Positions 1 to 7,018 of a DNA stretch of 12,066 nucleotides are shown here, one piece after another (within the stretch, counting starts at the first letter, position 1; each line of letters begins with the position of its first letter). The notes under the pieces are model-generated. The model was not told the origin of the DNA and did no database searches. It saw nothing but the letters and a program-made list of their open reading frames with translations. The stretch is from contig JAFCBX010000040.1 of assembly GCA_017610505.1 (NCBI GenBank), positions 1 to 12,066 of the forward strand, in the 5' to 3' direction. Made by a program: the position numbers and the translations under genes. This DNA comes from Methanosarcinales archaeon (GTDB lineage Archaea > Nanobdellota > Nanobdellia > Woesearchaeales > CG1-02-33-12).

Positions 1-2
1 TT

Positions 3-923
3 AATGACAGGTTTTTGCTTTCTTGGTTCATGGATTTCACCAATGAAACTCTTCTATACAACCAGGGATTAAAGCCAGACATTAACCCAGAATTTATTAT
101 TGAATGTGATATTATCAGACCAAACAGTAGCATAACCCAAGAGATAGAATTAAAGGTTGATGATAAGCTAAAAAAGGAAATGGAAGCAACAACTGATTTC
201 AAGTTCACAGAAAACCAGATTAGAAAACAGCAGAATCTTACAAAAAAGTATATGAATGAAGAAAACATTGAGATTAAAATAAAAAAGTCTTACATAAGGG
301 AATTCCTAGATTACAAACAGGACAAGAAACCCGGAGCAATCTCTGAGTTCCAGGCACGGTTAAAGCACTGGGACAGCCTAAGCCTGAAAGCATTTATTTT
401 AATTTGTGATCAATACTTAAACAAGAAAATAAGGGCAGAAGCTGACAAGATTGAGACTAACTACAAAGATATAGAGGATATTGCAGACAGAAAAGCAGTT
501 AGAATCATAACCAGAAAAAAGGGTAACATAATTCCAACAGTAGAAAAAATTGCTGAGTCATGCGGCCAGATATTAGATGAAAAGAAAAATGTTATTCCTG
601 TTACAACTTACAGAGAAGATGATAAATACTGGTACTTTATTAAACAGACCAAGCTTTACTTAAATATTGACAATTTTTCTTCTGCTAAAAAAAATTACTA
701 TCAAACATACCATATCATAGGAGATTTTTTTGGAGAACCAATTGAAACCCAGGTAAGAAGCAAATATATGGACATAATTGCAGAAGCAAAAGAAGAGTCT
801 GCAGCCTCCTGGAGTACCTACAAAAAAAAGAACAGAAGAATTATAGAAGACATTCTTAAAGAAAGGCCTGAATCAGGTTACATCCTTAAACTATTTAAGG
901 ATATCTTCAAAGGAATTGAGTGA
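3..923 (+). CDS. RelA/SpoT-type nucleotidyltransferase domain protein, 5'-partial
   Basis: The reading frame is open to the left edge, so the true N-terminus probably lies outside. In-frame TTG (15) and ATG (30) codons have no convincing ribosome site. Numbering from the TTG, the C-terminal half matches the RelA/SpoT (p)ppGpp synthetase fold. It has RLK with a following SLSLK (R115, K117, S121, K125), then DIADRKAVRII (D155, D158, R163), then NYYQTYH (N227, Y229, Q230, H233), then ETQVRS (E244, Q246, R248), and a closing AASWSTYK (263-270). These correspond to the RxK, Asp, GYQSxH and ExQxR elements that bind ATP and GDP/GTP and hold the metal in known synthetases. About 25 extra residues separate the RxK and Asp motifs. 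No HD hydrolase motif is visible in the part present, and the first roughly 105 residues are unrecognised. Known relatives make alarmones or pyrophosphorylate tRNA (toxic small synthetases); which applies here cannot be told. The family call is good, the substrate unknown. Confidence 0.72.
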   Translation, partial: NDRFLLSWFMDFTNETLLYNQGLKPDINPEFIIECDIIRPNSSITQEIELKVDDKLKKEMEATTDFKFTENQIRKQQNLTKKYMNEENIEIKIKKSYIREFLDYKQDKKPGAISEFQARLKHWDSLSLKAFILICDQYLNKKIRAEADKIETNYKDIEDIADRKAVRIITRKKGNIIPTVEKIAESCGQILDEKKNVIPVTTYREDDKYWYFIKQTKLYLNIDNFSSAKKNYYQTYHIIGDFFGEPIETQVRSKYMDIIAEAKEESAASWSTYKKKNRRIIEDILKERPESGYILKLFKDIFKGIE

Positions 924-972
924 GCTTATTAGCTATAATCTTTTTGGCCAGTGATAAGATAACTAATTTTAA

Positions 973-1200
973 TTATATTATATCTTCTATAGGTGTTTTT
1001 GGCTTTTTAACAGGTGTTTTTTGTTTTTTAACTTCTTTTGTGAGGTCAACTCCCAAATCCTGCAATGACTTTACATGCATCTGCATAAGCTGCTCAACAA
1101 TGCTCAGTATCTTGGCCATTTCTTCCCTTTCTTTTGCTAATGTGGTTAGTGCACCCTTATGAAAACCAATCATCTCCTCTTTGCTTGCTTTTTTTACCAT
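973..1200 (-). CDS. small conserved-looking helical protein of unknown function
   Basis: A 75-residue protein that I do not recognise. I chose the ATG at 1200 rather than the upstream in-frame TTG at 1212 because GGTGAT, complementary to the archaeal 16S 3' end, lies four bases before this ATG. Residues about 3-52 look like one or two long amphipathic helices rich in Glu, Lys, Met and Leu. The C-terminal tail, about 55-70, is Lys/Pro-rich and probably disordered, ending in EDII. It has no cysteine pairs, membrane segment or catalytic motif. It converges on the RelA/SpoT-like gene with a 49-bp gap and diverges from the AsnB-like gene, so it is likely a single-gene unit. The strong ribosome site and absence of a better gene on the other strand support it being real. 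Confidence 0.6.
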   Translation of the reverse strand: MVKKASKEEMIGFHKGALTTLAKEREEMAKILSIVEQLMQMHVKSLQDLGVDLTKEVKKQKTPVKKPKTPIEDII

Positions 1201-1204
1201 AACT

Positions 1205-1210
1205 ATCACC
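1205..1210 (-). promoter_or_regulatory. Shine-Dalgarno site deciding the start of the small protein
   Basis: GGTGAT on the minus strand lies four bases upstream of the ATG at 1200. It matches the archaeal anti-Shine-Dalgarno sequence and favours that ATG over the TTG at 1212, which overlaps the site itself. Confidence 0.6.
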
Positions 1211-1268
1211 AATACCTAGTTTTTATTACTTATATTTATTCTTTTTGAATTTTTAACCAAAAAAGGCA

Positions 1269-1278
1269 TATTTTTAAA
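1269..1278 (+). promoter_or_regulatory. TATA box of the AsnB-like gene (leaderless spacing)
   Basis: TATTTTTAAA preceded by the purine-rich AAAAGG (BRE-like) is centred about 26 bases before the ATG at 1301. Archaeal transcription starts about 25-27 bases after the TATA centre, so the mRNA would begin at or next to the start codon. No ribosome site is seen. Confidence 0.55.
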
Positions 1279-1300
1279 CTTAATAGATTTCTTGTAAGGC

Positions 1301-2170
1301 ATGGAAATTCAAGGAATAGTTAATAATGGAAACCTAGTTAGCAAGGATGAATGGAATAAATATATCAATAGCCTAAAAACAAATAAGACAGAAATCAATA
1401 AAGAAAAATGCAAAGAATTAATTAAAGATACCCTTATTAAATCAATAAAGAAAAGAACCCTCAACTTAAATAAATTTGGGATTCTTTTCTCAGGGGGTAT
1501 AGACTCCTCAGTAATTGCATTAATATGCAAGCAACTTGGCTGTGATTTTAAATGTTATGCAATTGGCCTGGAAAACTCCAAAGACCTTGAATGGGCAGAA
1601 AAAACTGCCTTGGCCCTTAACCTGAAACTAAAAACAGTAACCCTTGAATTAGATGAAGCAGAAACAATAATAAAAAAAGTCATTGAGATATTAAAACAAA
1701 CAGATATTGTTGATGTTGGGGTTGGCTCAGTTATTCATGCAGGAATAAAGCTTGCAAAAAAAGATTTAATAAACACTTTATTTACTGGAACTGGCTCTGA
1801 TGAAATGTTTGCAGGATATAACAGGTTTGAAAATATAAAAAATATAAATAAGGAGTGCTGGTCAAGCCTGAATAATTTGTTCAAGGACTTGAAAAGAGAT
1901 TTTCTTATAGCAAAAAGCCAAAAAGCAACATTAGCAACACCCTTCCTCGATGAGAAAGTCATAAAATCAGCAATGCAAACTCCTTCAAGATATAAAATAA
2001 AAAAATATATTTTAAGGGAAATCGCTCTTGATTTAGGTCTGCCAAGAGAATTTGCATTCAGAAAGAAAACAGCTGCACAATATGGCTCTGGAATTGACAA
2101 GGCAATATTAAAATTAGCAAAAAAGAATGGATTCAAATACAAAAAAAATTATTTAATGAGTTTATCTTAA
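1301..2170 (+). CDS. asparagine-synthetase-like ATP pyrophosphatase without a glutaminase domain
   Basis: The 289-residue protein corresponds to the synthetase half of AsnB. SGGIDSS at 64-70 is the PP-loop that binds ATP and releases pyrophosphate during adenylation. GTGSDEMFAGY (163-173) matches the AsnB signature G-x-G-S/A-D-E-x-F-x-G-Y. Near the end, RKKTAAQYGSGI (254-265) is typical of archaeal AsnB-like proteins. Full AsnB enzymes are about 500-600 residues and begin with Cys2 of a glutaminase domain. Here the first 50 residues are short and helical with no Cys2, so any amidation would use free ammonia or a partner. Making asparagine is one possibility; another adenylating amidotransferase role is equally open, so I give no symbol. 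Its stop overlaps the 3' end of the opposing GTPase gene by 9 bp. The start follows a TATA box at leaderless distance. Confidence 0.85.
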   Translation: MEIQGIVNNGNLVSKDEWNKYINSLKTNKTEINKEKCKELIKDTLIKSIKKRTLNLNKFGILFSGGIDSSVIALICKQLGCDFKCYAIGLENSKDLEWAEKTALALNLKLKTVTLELDEAETIIKKVIEILKQTDIVDVGVGSVIHAGIKLAKKDLINTLFTGTGSDEMFAGYNRFENIKNINKECWSSLNNLFKDLKRDFLIAKSQKATLATPFLDEKVIKSAMQTPSRYKIKKYILREIALDLGLPREFAFRKKTAAQYGSGIDKAILKLAKKNGFKYKKNYLMSLS

Positions 2171-3319
2171 GTGGATTTCAACAATATCCTCGTCTAAAAG
2201 CTTATGTTTTAACCTGAGCATCTGCCCGCCAAACTTTGCAGATTTTCCCCAAACACGTGCAAACTTGAATTTTGTGACAAAATCTCTGTGGAGTTTATTG
2301 CAAACCTTTTCTATTGTGCAGTTTTTGTTTATTATTAGTGGAACATCTAAATCTGCTTTTTTCCTAACTTCTTTGAGGTAGATATTTATTAATTCAAGCC
2401 CATTGTATATCTTTTCCTTTAATTCATTTATATTGGAAGGGTTATTTGCGCATATTAAGACAGCATCAGGAAATTTTCTTTTTGCATCCTCTATCTGCTC
2501 AGGAGTTGCAAGGTCAATCTTATTTATAACAGTGACTGCACTAACATACTTTTTGTTGCCTTCTATACAATCAATAAACTGGTCTGAATTTATCTGCGTC
2601 CTGATAAGAACCTCTGCATTGGATATTGAAAATTCCTTCATTATACCTTTTATTGTTTCATCATCCAGATCAGGCAGTTGGACAGTTTTTCCTATCCTAA
2701 TTCCACCTCTGGATTTCTTTTTTATCCTTACATCAGGCTTTTTCTGATTCAATCTTATCCCAGTTTCATAAACTTCTTTTACCAAAACATCATATTCCCC
2801 TAACCTGTTTATATCAAGAAGCATTAAAACCAAATCGCAGTTGCGCATGACTGCAAGCACTTCTTTTCCACGCCCGCGGCCAGATGCCGCCCCAGAAACA
2901 ACACCAGGAACATCAAGAATCTGGATTTTTGCATGCTTGTATTCCATTGTTCCAGGAATAACACTTAAGGTTGTGAAATCATATGTACCAATTGGTGAAT
3001 TAGCATTTGTAATCTTATTCAACAAAGTGGATTTTCCAACTGATGGGAACCCCAGCATAATAACTGTTCCGTCACCTGTTTTTCTTACAGAGTATCCCTC
3101 TTTTTTTCCTTTTGATGCTGAGCGTGCAAGCTCTTTTTTCTTTAAATTAGCTATCTTTGCCTTTATTAAGCCAATATGGTGCTGGGTTCTCTTATTGTAT
3201 TTTGTTGTTGAAAGCTCCTGCTCAAACTCTTTTATTTTGTCATAACTGGTTTTTTTTTCAGGAGTTTTCTCAAGCCTTTTATCCAGCTTAATCTTCTTTG
3301 ATTTCTTCCTTTGCACCAT
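2162..3319 (-). CDS. DRG-family (Obg-related) GTP-binding protein with TGS domain
   Basis: A complete 385-residue DRG/Rbg-type GTPase, a translation-associated family universal in archaea and eukaryotes. In order it has a basic helical N-terminus (1-80, about one third Lys/Arg), then the G domain with G1 GFPSVGKST (90-98), G2 around FTTL (115-118), G3 DVPG (136-139) followed by the glycine-rich GAASGRGRGKEV characteristic of DRG proteins, and G4 NKID (266-269). A G5-like ICANN follows near 290. A stretch at 170-260 corresponds to the S5D2L insertion of DRG. The C-terminal TGS domain covers about 325-385, containing FARVWGKSAKFGGQ. Length and order agree with the family (about 365-390). DRG proteins bind ribosomes and RNA; the basic N-terminus fits. 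The ATG at 3319 lies about 27 bases after a minus-strand TATA-like box, implying a leaderless message. It converges on and slightly overlaps the AsnB-like gene. Confidence 0.93.
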   Translation of the reverse strand: MVQRKKSKKIKLDKRLEKTPEKKTSYDKIKEFEQELSTTKYNKRTQHHIGLIKAKIANLKKKELARSASKGKKEGYSVRKTGDGTVIMLGFPSVGKSTLLNKITNANSPIGTYDFTTLSVIPGTMEYKHAKIQILDVPGVVSGAASGRGRGKEVLAVMRNCDLVLMLLDINRLGEYDVLVKEVYETGIRLNQKKPDVRIKKKSRGGIRIGKTVQLPDLDDETIKGIMKEFSISNAEVLIRTQINSDQFIDCIEGNKKYVSAVTVINKIDLATPEQIEDAKRKFPDAVLICANNPSNINELKEKIYNGLELINIYLKEVRKKADLDVPLIINKNCTIEKVCNKLHRDFVTKFKFARVWGKSAKFGGQMLRLKHKLLDEDIVEIHLR

Positions 3320-3341
3320 TTTTAATAAAAAGATGAACTTT

Positions 3342-3351
3342 CTTTATATTC
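3342..3351 (-). promoter_or_regulatory. TATA-like box of the DRG GTPase gene
   Basis: On the minus strand GAATATAAAG is centred about 27 bases before the ATG at 3319, the spacing expected for a leaderless archaeal transcript. It is divergent from the CTP synthase promoter some 50 bp away. Confidence 0.45.
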
Positions 3352-3392
3352 TTTTCTACATTAATCTTTTTCATGATATAAAAATTCAAAAG

Positions 3393-3403
3393 CTATAAAT
3401 ATA
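3393..3403 (+). promoter_or_regulatory. TATA box of CTP synthase gene (leaderless spacing)
   Basis: AAAAGCTATAAATATA forms a strong BRE plus TATA element centred about 25 bases before the ATG at 3423. The same core recurs upstream of the aIF5A gene. No ribosome site precedes the start codon, so translation is probably leaderless. Confidence 0.65.
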
Positions 3404-3422
3404 TGCAATGATTCCCTAAAAT

Positions 3423-5138
3423 ATGACGCGATTTATTGTTGTAGCGGGGGGTGTTATTTCTGGCGTAGGTAAGGGAGTCACAGTTGCTTCTATTGGTAAG
3501 ATTCTTCAAGAGTATGGGTTTAATGTAACTGCTATAAAAATAGATCCGTATATAAATTATGATGCAGGCACATTAAGGCCGACAGAACACGGCGAGGTAT
3601 GGGTAACAAGTGATGGAGGAGAAATTGACCAGGACCTCGGAAATTATGAGCGATTTCTAGATATGGACATTCCAAAGAAAAATAATATAACAACTGGCCA
3701 GATATACAAAACCATAATAGATAAGGAAAGGGCTGGCAAATATTTAGGAAAAACAGTCCAGTTTATTCCACACATACCAAACGAAATCAAAAGAAGAATA
3801 AAGGAATCTTCAAAAGGTTATGACTTTTGCTTGATTGAGATAGGGGGTACTATTGGAGACTATGAAAATATACCTTTTCTATTTGCTATGAAAAGTCTAA
3901 GAAGGGAAATAGGCAAAGAAAATATTCTTTACTTTTTAATAACTTACCTTCCAATTCCACCACATATAGGGGAAATGAAAACAAAACCAACACAACAGGC
4001 AATAAAGATGCTTGGCGAGACTGGAATTCTCCCTGATTTTATTGTATGCAGGGCAGAAAGAGCATTAGATGAGATAAGAAAAAAGAAAATAGAAACATAT
4101 GCAAATATTAAGTCTGATTATGTAATTTCTGAGCCGGATATTGATACAATATACAGGATTCCGCTTGATTTAGAAAAGGAAAAACTTGGGTTAAAGATAC
4201 TAAAAGAATTCAATTTAAAACCAAAGAAAAAACCTCAATGGGAAAAGTGGAAAAAATGTGTTGATAATATTGCCAATAATAATAAGGAAATAAAGATTGC
4301 AATGGTTGGAAAGTATGTAGATATTGGGGATTATAAATTAACAGATTCTTATATCTCAATAAATCAGGCGTTGCAGCATGCAGGAGCTAACTTAAATGTT
4401 AATGTGAGAATAGAATGGATTGATTCAAAAAAAATTGAGAAAAATAAAGATGAATTAGAACAATTAAAAAATTATAATGGAATAATAATACCTGGCGGCT
4501 TTGGAGCCTCTGGTGTTGAGGGAAAGATAAAAACAATTAAGTTTGCTAGGGAGAATAATATTCCTTTTTTGGGCCTATGCTATGGCATGCAGTTGGCAGT
4601 TGTTGAGTTTGCGAGAAACATATGTAAAATGGAAGATGCAAATACAACAGAAGTTAACAAAAATACAAACTATCCTGTGATTGATATATTACCAACACAG
4701 AAGAGATTAATGAAAGAGAGCAGATATGGCGGCACAATGCGTCTGGGAGCTTATGCTGCTATGCTCAAGGAAAATTCAAGGGTTTTGCAATTATATAAGG
4801 AAGCAGGACGTTTAGAAGATGATAAGAACAAAGTTTTAAAACTAAAAAACAATGAAGAACAGTCATTTAGGCTTGGAATCTTAGAGCAAGCTAAAAATAT
4901 AATATTAGAACGTCATAGGCATAGGTATGAAGTTAATCCTTTGTTTATACCTAAATTAGAAGAAAAGGGCTTAGTATTTTCAGGCTACCATATCAGAAAA
5001 GATAAAGAAAAATTAATGGAATTTCTTGAATTGCCAGAGCATAAATTTTTTATAGCAACACAGGCACATCCAGAGTTTAAATCAACATTAACTAACCCTA
5101 ATCCTTTATTTTATGGATTTATTAAATCCTGCATTTAA
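3423..5138 (+). CDS. pyrG: CTP synthase (glutamine-hydrolysing)
   Basis: Makes CTP from UTP, ATP and glutamine, the last step of de novo pyrimidine synthesis. The N-terminal amidoligase domain (1-270) has the P-loop GGVISGVGKG (9-18) with K17, DPYINYDAGT (41-50), D71 in DQDLGNYERF and E139 in IEIGGTIGD, which match the Mg/UTP ligands of E. coli D72 and E140. GEMKTKPTQQ (183-192) is the CTP/UTP-binding segment. The glutaminase domain (about 288-571) has PGGFGASGVEGK (357-368), nucleophile C386 in GLCYGMQ, RHRHRYEVN (497-505) and the His-Glu pair H549/E551 in AHPEF. All catalytic residues are present. At 571 residues it is longer than the usual 530-550, because about 25-30 charged residues (about 453-495) are inserted just before RHRHRYEVN. 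It is transcribed from its own strong TATA box; the channel gene follows. Confidence 0.97.
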   Translation: MTRFIVVAGGVISGVGKGVTVASIGKILQEYGFNVTAIKIDPYINYDAGTLRPTEHGEVWVTSDGGEIDQDLGNYERFLDMDIPKKNNITTGQIYKTIIDKERAGKYLGKTVQFIPHIPNEIKRRIKESSKGYDFCLIEIGGTIGDYENIPFLFAMKSLRREIGKENILYFLITYLPIPPHIGEMKTKPTQQAIKMLGETGILPDFIVCRAERALDEIRKKKIETYANIKSDYVISEPDIDTIYRIPLDLEKEKLGLKILKEFNLKPKKKPQWEKWKKCVDNIANNNKEIKIAMVGKYVDIGDYKLTDSYISINQALQHAGANLNVNVRIEWIDSKKIEKNKDELEQLKNYNGIIIPGGFGASGVEGKIKTIKFARENNIPFLGLCYGMQLAVVEFARNICKMEDANTTEVNKNTNYPVIDILPTQKRLMKESRYGGTMRLGAYAAMLKENSRVLQLYKEAGRLEDDKNKVLKLKNNEEQSFRLGILEQAKNIILERHRHRYEVNPLFIPKLEEKGLVFSGYHIRKDKEKLMEFLELPEHKFFIATQAHPEFKSTLTNPNPLFYGFIKSCI

Positions 5139-5171
5139 TTTTTCTCTTGTTAAAAAAGCTAAAAACATAAG

Positions 5172-5180
5172 ATTTTTAAA
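5172..5180 (+). promoter_or_regulatory. possible TATA box of the MscS-like gene
   Basis: ATTTTTAAA followed by TAAAA is centred about 27 bases before the ATG at 5203, the same geometry as at 1301, 3423 and 7319. This supports 5203 as the start over 5113 or 5185. Confidence 0.4.
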
Positions 5181-5202
5181 TAAAATGGTGCTAACTGGCC
5201 AT

Positions 5203-5790
5203 ATGGACCCTGTAAATAATGCATCTGTTATTACTGACTCAATAGGTATTTTGCCTAAATTATTATCTGGAATTTTCACTAAACTGGTTGTTGCAGTAAT
5301 AATCATCCTGATTGGCCTTATTGCCGGAAAATTATTAGGAAAGCTTATTCATAAGACACGTCATGAGGTTGAACTCAATAAAATTCTGAAAAAAGCAGCT
5401 GGAATCAAGATTTCTGTAGAGGAGATAATCTCCACTTTTATTACCTACTTTATTTATTTTATATTTATTGTGATGGCCTTAAACCAGCTTGGTCTTACAA
5501 CAGTTGTTCTGCATATGATATCAGGAGCCATATTAATCATAATAATAATCTCAATTTTGCTTTCAATAAAAGACTTTATACCAAATATGTTTGCAGGATT
5601 TTTTATACATCAAAAGAGGTTTATTAAGGAAGGTGATATAATCCAAGTTGATAATACTAAGGGAAAGGTTATTCACATAAACCTTGTTGAGACAAAAATA
5701 GAAACAAAACAAGGGGATATAATCTACATTCCAAATTCTTTATTAACAAAGAAAACAATTGTGAAAATCAAAAAGAAAAAGCTTAGTTAG
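5203..5790 (+). CDS. small MscS-family mechanosensitive channel
   Basis: A 195-residue membrane protein starting from the preferred ATG at 5203. In-frame ATGs at 5113 (26-bp overlap with pyrG) and 5185 are possible, but the TATA box at 5172-5180 sits correctly for 5203. Three hydrophobic segments lie at about 27-48, 75-97 and 102-121. The last is followed by the MscS pore-exit and beta-domain signature: F140 then IKEGDIIQV (141-149), GKVIHINLVETKI (154-166), and GDIIYIPNSLL (171-181). The GD, T and IPN positions are the family hallmarks. It lacks the C-terminal alpha/beta domain of E. coli MscS (286 residues) and ends in a lysine run. The family releases osmolytes when membrane tension rises. 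Its 3' end overlaps by 8 bp that of the convergent UPF0147 gene. Confidence 0.82.
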   Translation: MDPVNNASVITDSIGILPKLLSGIFTKLVVAVIIILIGLIAGKLLGKLIHKTRHEVELNKILKKAAGIKISVEEIISTFITYFIYFIFIVMALNQLGLTTVVLHMISGAILIIIIISILLSIKDFIPNMFAGFFIHQKRFIKEGDIIQVDNTKGKVIHINLVETKIETKQGDIIYIPNSLLTKKTIVKIKKKKLS

Positions 5791-6037
5791 TCTGAATTGT
5801 TTCTAACAAAGATACAATATTCAATATCTGTATTCTTGTATAAGCCTGCATGTTTGTGTCATCTGCTATCTCATCAAGCTCGTTCAAGACCTTATTGACC
5901 CTTATTGAAAGCTCTGAACCATCTTCTAGGATATTAATCATCTGATTTATCTTGTTTTTTACATTCTTAGGAACTGCTGAATCATTGCTCAATTCTGAAA
6001 GAGCACTAATAATCTCTTTTATTTTTTCTTCTGTCAT
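5783..6037 (-). CDS. UPF0147 family protein
   Basis: An 84-residue all-helical acidic protein matching the archaeal UPF0147 family, for which no function is established. Recognisable positions are the DSAVPKNVKNK segment (19-29), the central ELSIRVNKVLNELDEIADD (41-59) and the MQAYTRIQILNIVSLLE end (62-78). The family is usually 85-95 residues, so this is complete. It is the last gene of the eL43-rpoP-pcc1-prefoldin cluster, starting 11 bases after the prefoldin stop, so it is very likely cotranscribed; I see no good ribosome site in that gap. Its position beside prefoldin and KEOPS subunit genes hints at an information-processing role, but that is inference only. Confidence 0.88.
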   Translation of the reverse strand: MTEEKIKEIISALSELSNDSAVPKNVKNKINQMINILEDGSELSIRVNKVLNELDEIADDTNMQAYTRIQILNIVSLLETIQTN

Positions 6038-6048
6038 GTTTAAGGTTG

Positions 6049-6378
6049 TTATTCTTTTATTTCTTTGAGAACTTCTTTTTGAATCTTGTCTGCTTTCTCC
6101 TTGATTTTTTCCTCTTGTTTCTCAAGCATCTTTATTCTTAGCTCCACTGTTTCTTTTTTTGATTTTAAGTCTTTCTCCAATTCCTCTTTTTTTGATGAAA
6201 CCATTATATTTCCAACTATTTTATATGCTTTATCAGAATTCTTGAGCTCTTTTAATGATGATTCTATCTCCATTAATTGCGTCTGGAATCCCTGTTTTTG
6301 CATTAAGAATTGCTGCATGCTTTGTTCAATAAGCTGCAATTGTTGAATTTTTTGTTCTGTTTCTTTTGAAACATTCAT
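6049..6378 (-). CDS. pfdB: prefoldin beta subunit
   Basis: The 109-residue protein has the prefoldin beta pattern: an N-terminal coiled-coil helix rich in Gln and Leu (about 5-45), a short beta-hairpin around KAYKIVGNIMVSS (51-63), and a C-terminal coiled-coil helix rich in Lys and Glu (65-109). Archaeal prefoldin is a hexamer of two alpha and four beta subunits that hands unfolded proteins to the thermosome. The length is near the family norm of about 115-120. Its ATG overlaps the pcc1 stop by four bases (ATGA, 6375-6378). The ribosome site GAGGGA lies inside the end of pcc1, about eight bases upstream, implying coupled translation. The position directly after pcc1 is a known archaeal gene order, which supports the identification. 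Confidence 0.93.
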   Translation of the reverse strand: MNVSKETEQKIQQLQLIEQSMQQFLMQKQGFQTQLMEIESSLKELKNSDKAYKIVGNIMVSSKKEELEKDLKSKKETVELRIKMLEKQEEKIKEKADKIQKEVLKEIKE

Positions 6379-6608
6379 TTTTTTAATCCCTCTATCTTTT
6401 CATAAACAGTAAGCAATTTTGTGATTGAATTAAGTGTTGCCCTCAATGCAACTGAGTCTTTTGCATTGATATTAAACTCAACACAATCTTGGTATTTTTT
6501 AATAGTGTAATCTGACCTGTCTGTTTTTAAGCTTTTTGATTCTGAAATAAAGCATTTATAGACAATAGATGGATTCTTGAAAACCCTTATCTTAGCTGAG
6601 TAAATCAT
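6375..6608 (-). CDS. pcc1: KEOPS complex subunit Pcc1
   Basis: A 77-residue protein matching archaeal Pcc1, the small dimerising subunit of KEOPS. KEOPS (Kae1, Bud32, Cgi121, Pcc1) makes the t6A37 modification on tRNAs that read ANN codons; Pcc1 bridges Kae1 and helps bind tRNA. Sequence hallmarks are the first beta-strand IYSAKIRVF (2-10), the SDRSDYTIKKY-like strand turn (here KTDRSDYTI, 28-36), VEFNINAKD (43-51) and the terminal helix with ALRATLNSITKLL (54-66), which is the most conserved block of the family. The start overlaps the rpoP stop by four bases (6605-6608, ATGA), with AAGGT nine bases upstream inside rpoP. Kae1/Bud32 genes are not in this window. Confidence 0.9.
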   Translation of the reverse strand: MIYSAKIRVFKNPSIVYKCFISESKSLKTDRSDYTIKKYQDCVEFNINAKDSVALRATLNSITKLLTVYEKIEGLKK

Positions 6609-6742
6609 CTGGCTTTGACCTTTGTTATTGTTGTTCTTGGCTTGAAAAGTATTTTAGACCCACAGTAAGGGCATCTGATTTTCTTCCTTAGGTAATTTAT
6701 AGATACCTTTTTATTGCAGTTAAAACATCTGTATTCTACCAT
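6605..6742 (-). CDS. rpoP: DNA-directed RNA polymerase subunit P (Rpo12)
   Basis: A 45-residue zinc-ribbon protein. It begins MVEYRCFNCNKKV and carries CxxC pairs at C6/C9 and C24/C27, followed by the basic tail KPRTTITKVKAR. This is archaeal RNA polymerase subunit P, the homologue of eukaryotic Rpb12, which helps assemble the Rpo3/Rpo10 platform and contacts promoter DNA. Length is typical (about 44-50). The ATG abuts the eL43 stop with no gap (TAAATG), and AAGGTG lies six bases upstream within the end of eL43. The stop overlaps the pcc1 ATG. The eL43-rpoP-pcc1 order is common in archaea and makes the small gene secure. Confidence 0.94.
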   Translation of the reverse strand: MVEYRCFNCNKKVSINYLRKKIRCPYCGSKILFKPRTTITKVKAR

Positions 6743-6979
6743 TTAAAGCACCTTCTTCTCTTCTTTTGCAATAGTATAGGCCTTTCCTGTAAACTTAGCC
6801 TTGCATTTCTTGCAGAACCATATTCCGGCAGCTATCCTCTTGACTTGCATGCTGTTGCAGTAGGGGCATTTATGCTTTTTTCTCTGCTCTTTTTCAATCT
6901 TTGCAAGTTTTAGCTTGACTGTTCTTCCATACCTTGATCCAAATCTTTTAATGGACCCTAAACCTTTGACTTTTGCCAT
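6743..6979 (-). CDS. rpl37ae: large ribosomal subunit protein eL43 (L37Ae)
   Basis: A 78-residue ribosomal protein with a zinc ribbon: CPYC (38-41) and CKKC (56-59), flanked by the conserved GSIKRFGSRYGRTVK (8-22) and by AAGIWFCKKC, where the W is family-typical. eL43 binds 23S rRNA near the E site in archaea and eukaryotes. Length is slightly shorter than usual (about 83-90), with a reduced C-terminus. The ATG is only 25 bases downstream of the tRNA-Pro 3' end on the same strand. This leaves no room for a TATA box at the usual distance outside the tRNA, so cotranscription from the tRNA promoter is likely. A weak AAGGA sits seven bases upstream. Confidence 0.95.
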   Translation of the reverse strand: MAKVKGLGSIKRFGSRYGRTVKLKLAKIEKEQRKKHKCPYCNSMQVKRIAAGIWFCKKCKAKFTGKAYTIAKEEKKVL

Positions 6980-7018
6980 TTTGTTTCCTTATATTATCAT
7001 AAACTGGGGCTGCCCGGA

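Noticed and set aside
920..1162. Plus-strand ORF overlapping the small minus-strand gene
   Set aside because: It is antisense to a gene with a good ribosome site, its translation is low-complexity Phe/Ser/Ile, and no promoter fits.
2403..3245. Plus-strand ORFs within the DRG GTPase region
   Set aside because: They are shadows of the minus-strand GTPase, which has all G motifs and a TGS domain in one frame.
5113..5202. Longer N-terminus of the MscS-like protein from the ATG at 5113
   Set aside because: It would overlap pyrG by 26 bp with no ribosome site, and the added residues do not match the family. The TATA box at 5172-5180 fits the ATG at 5203 instead.
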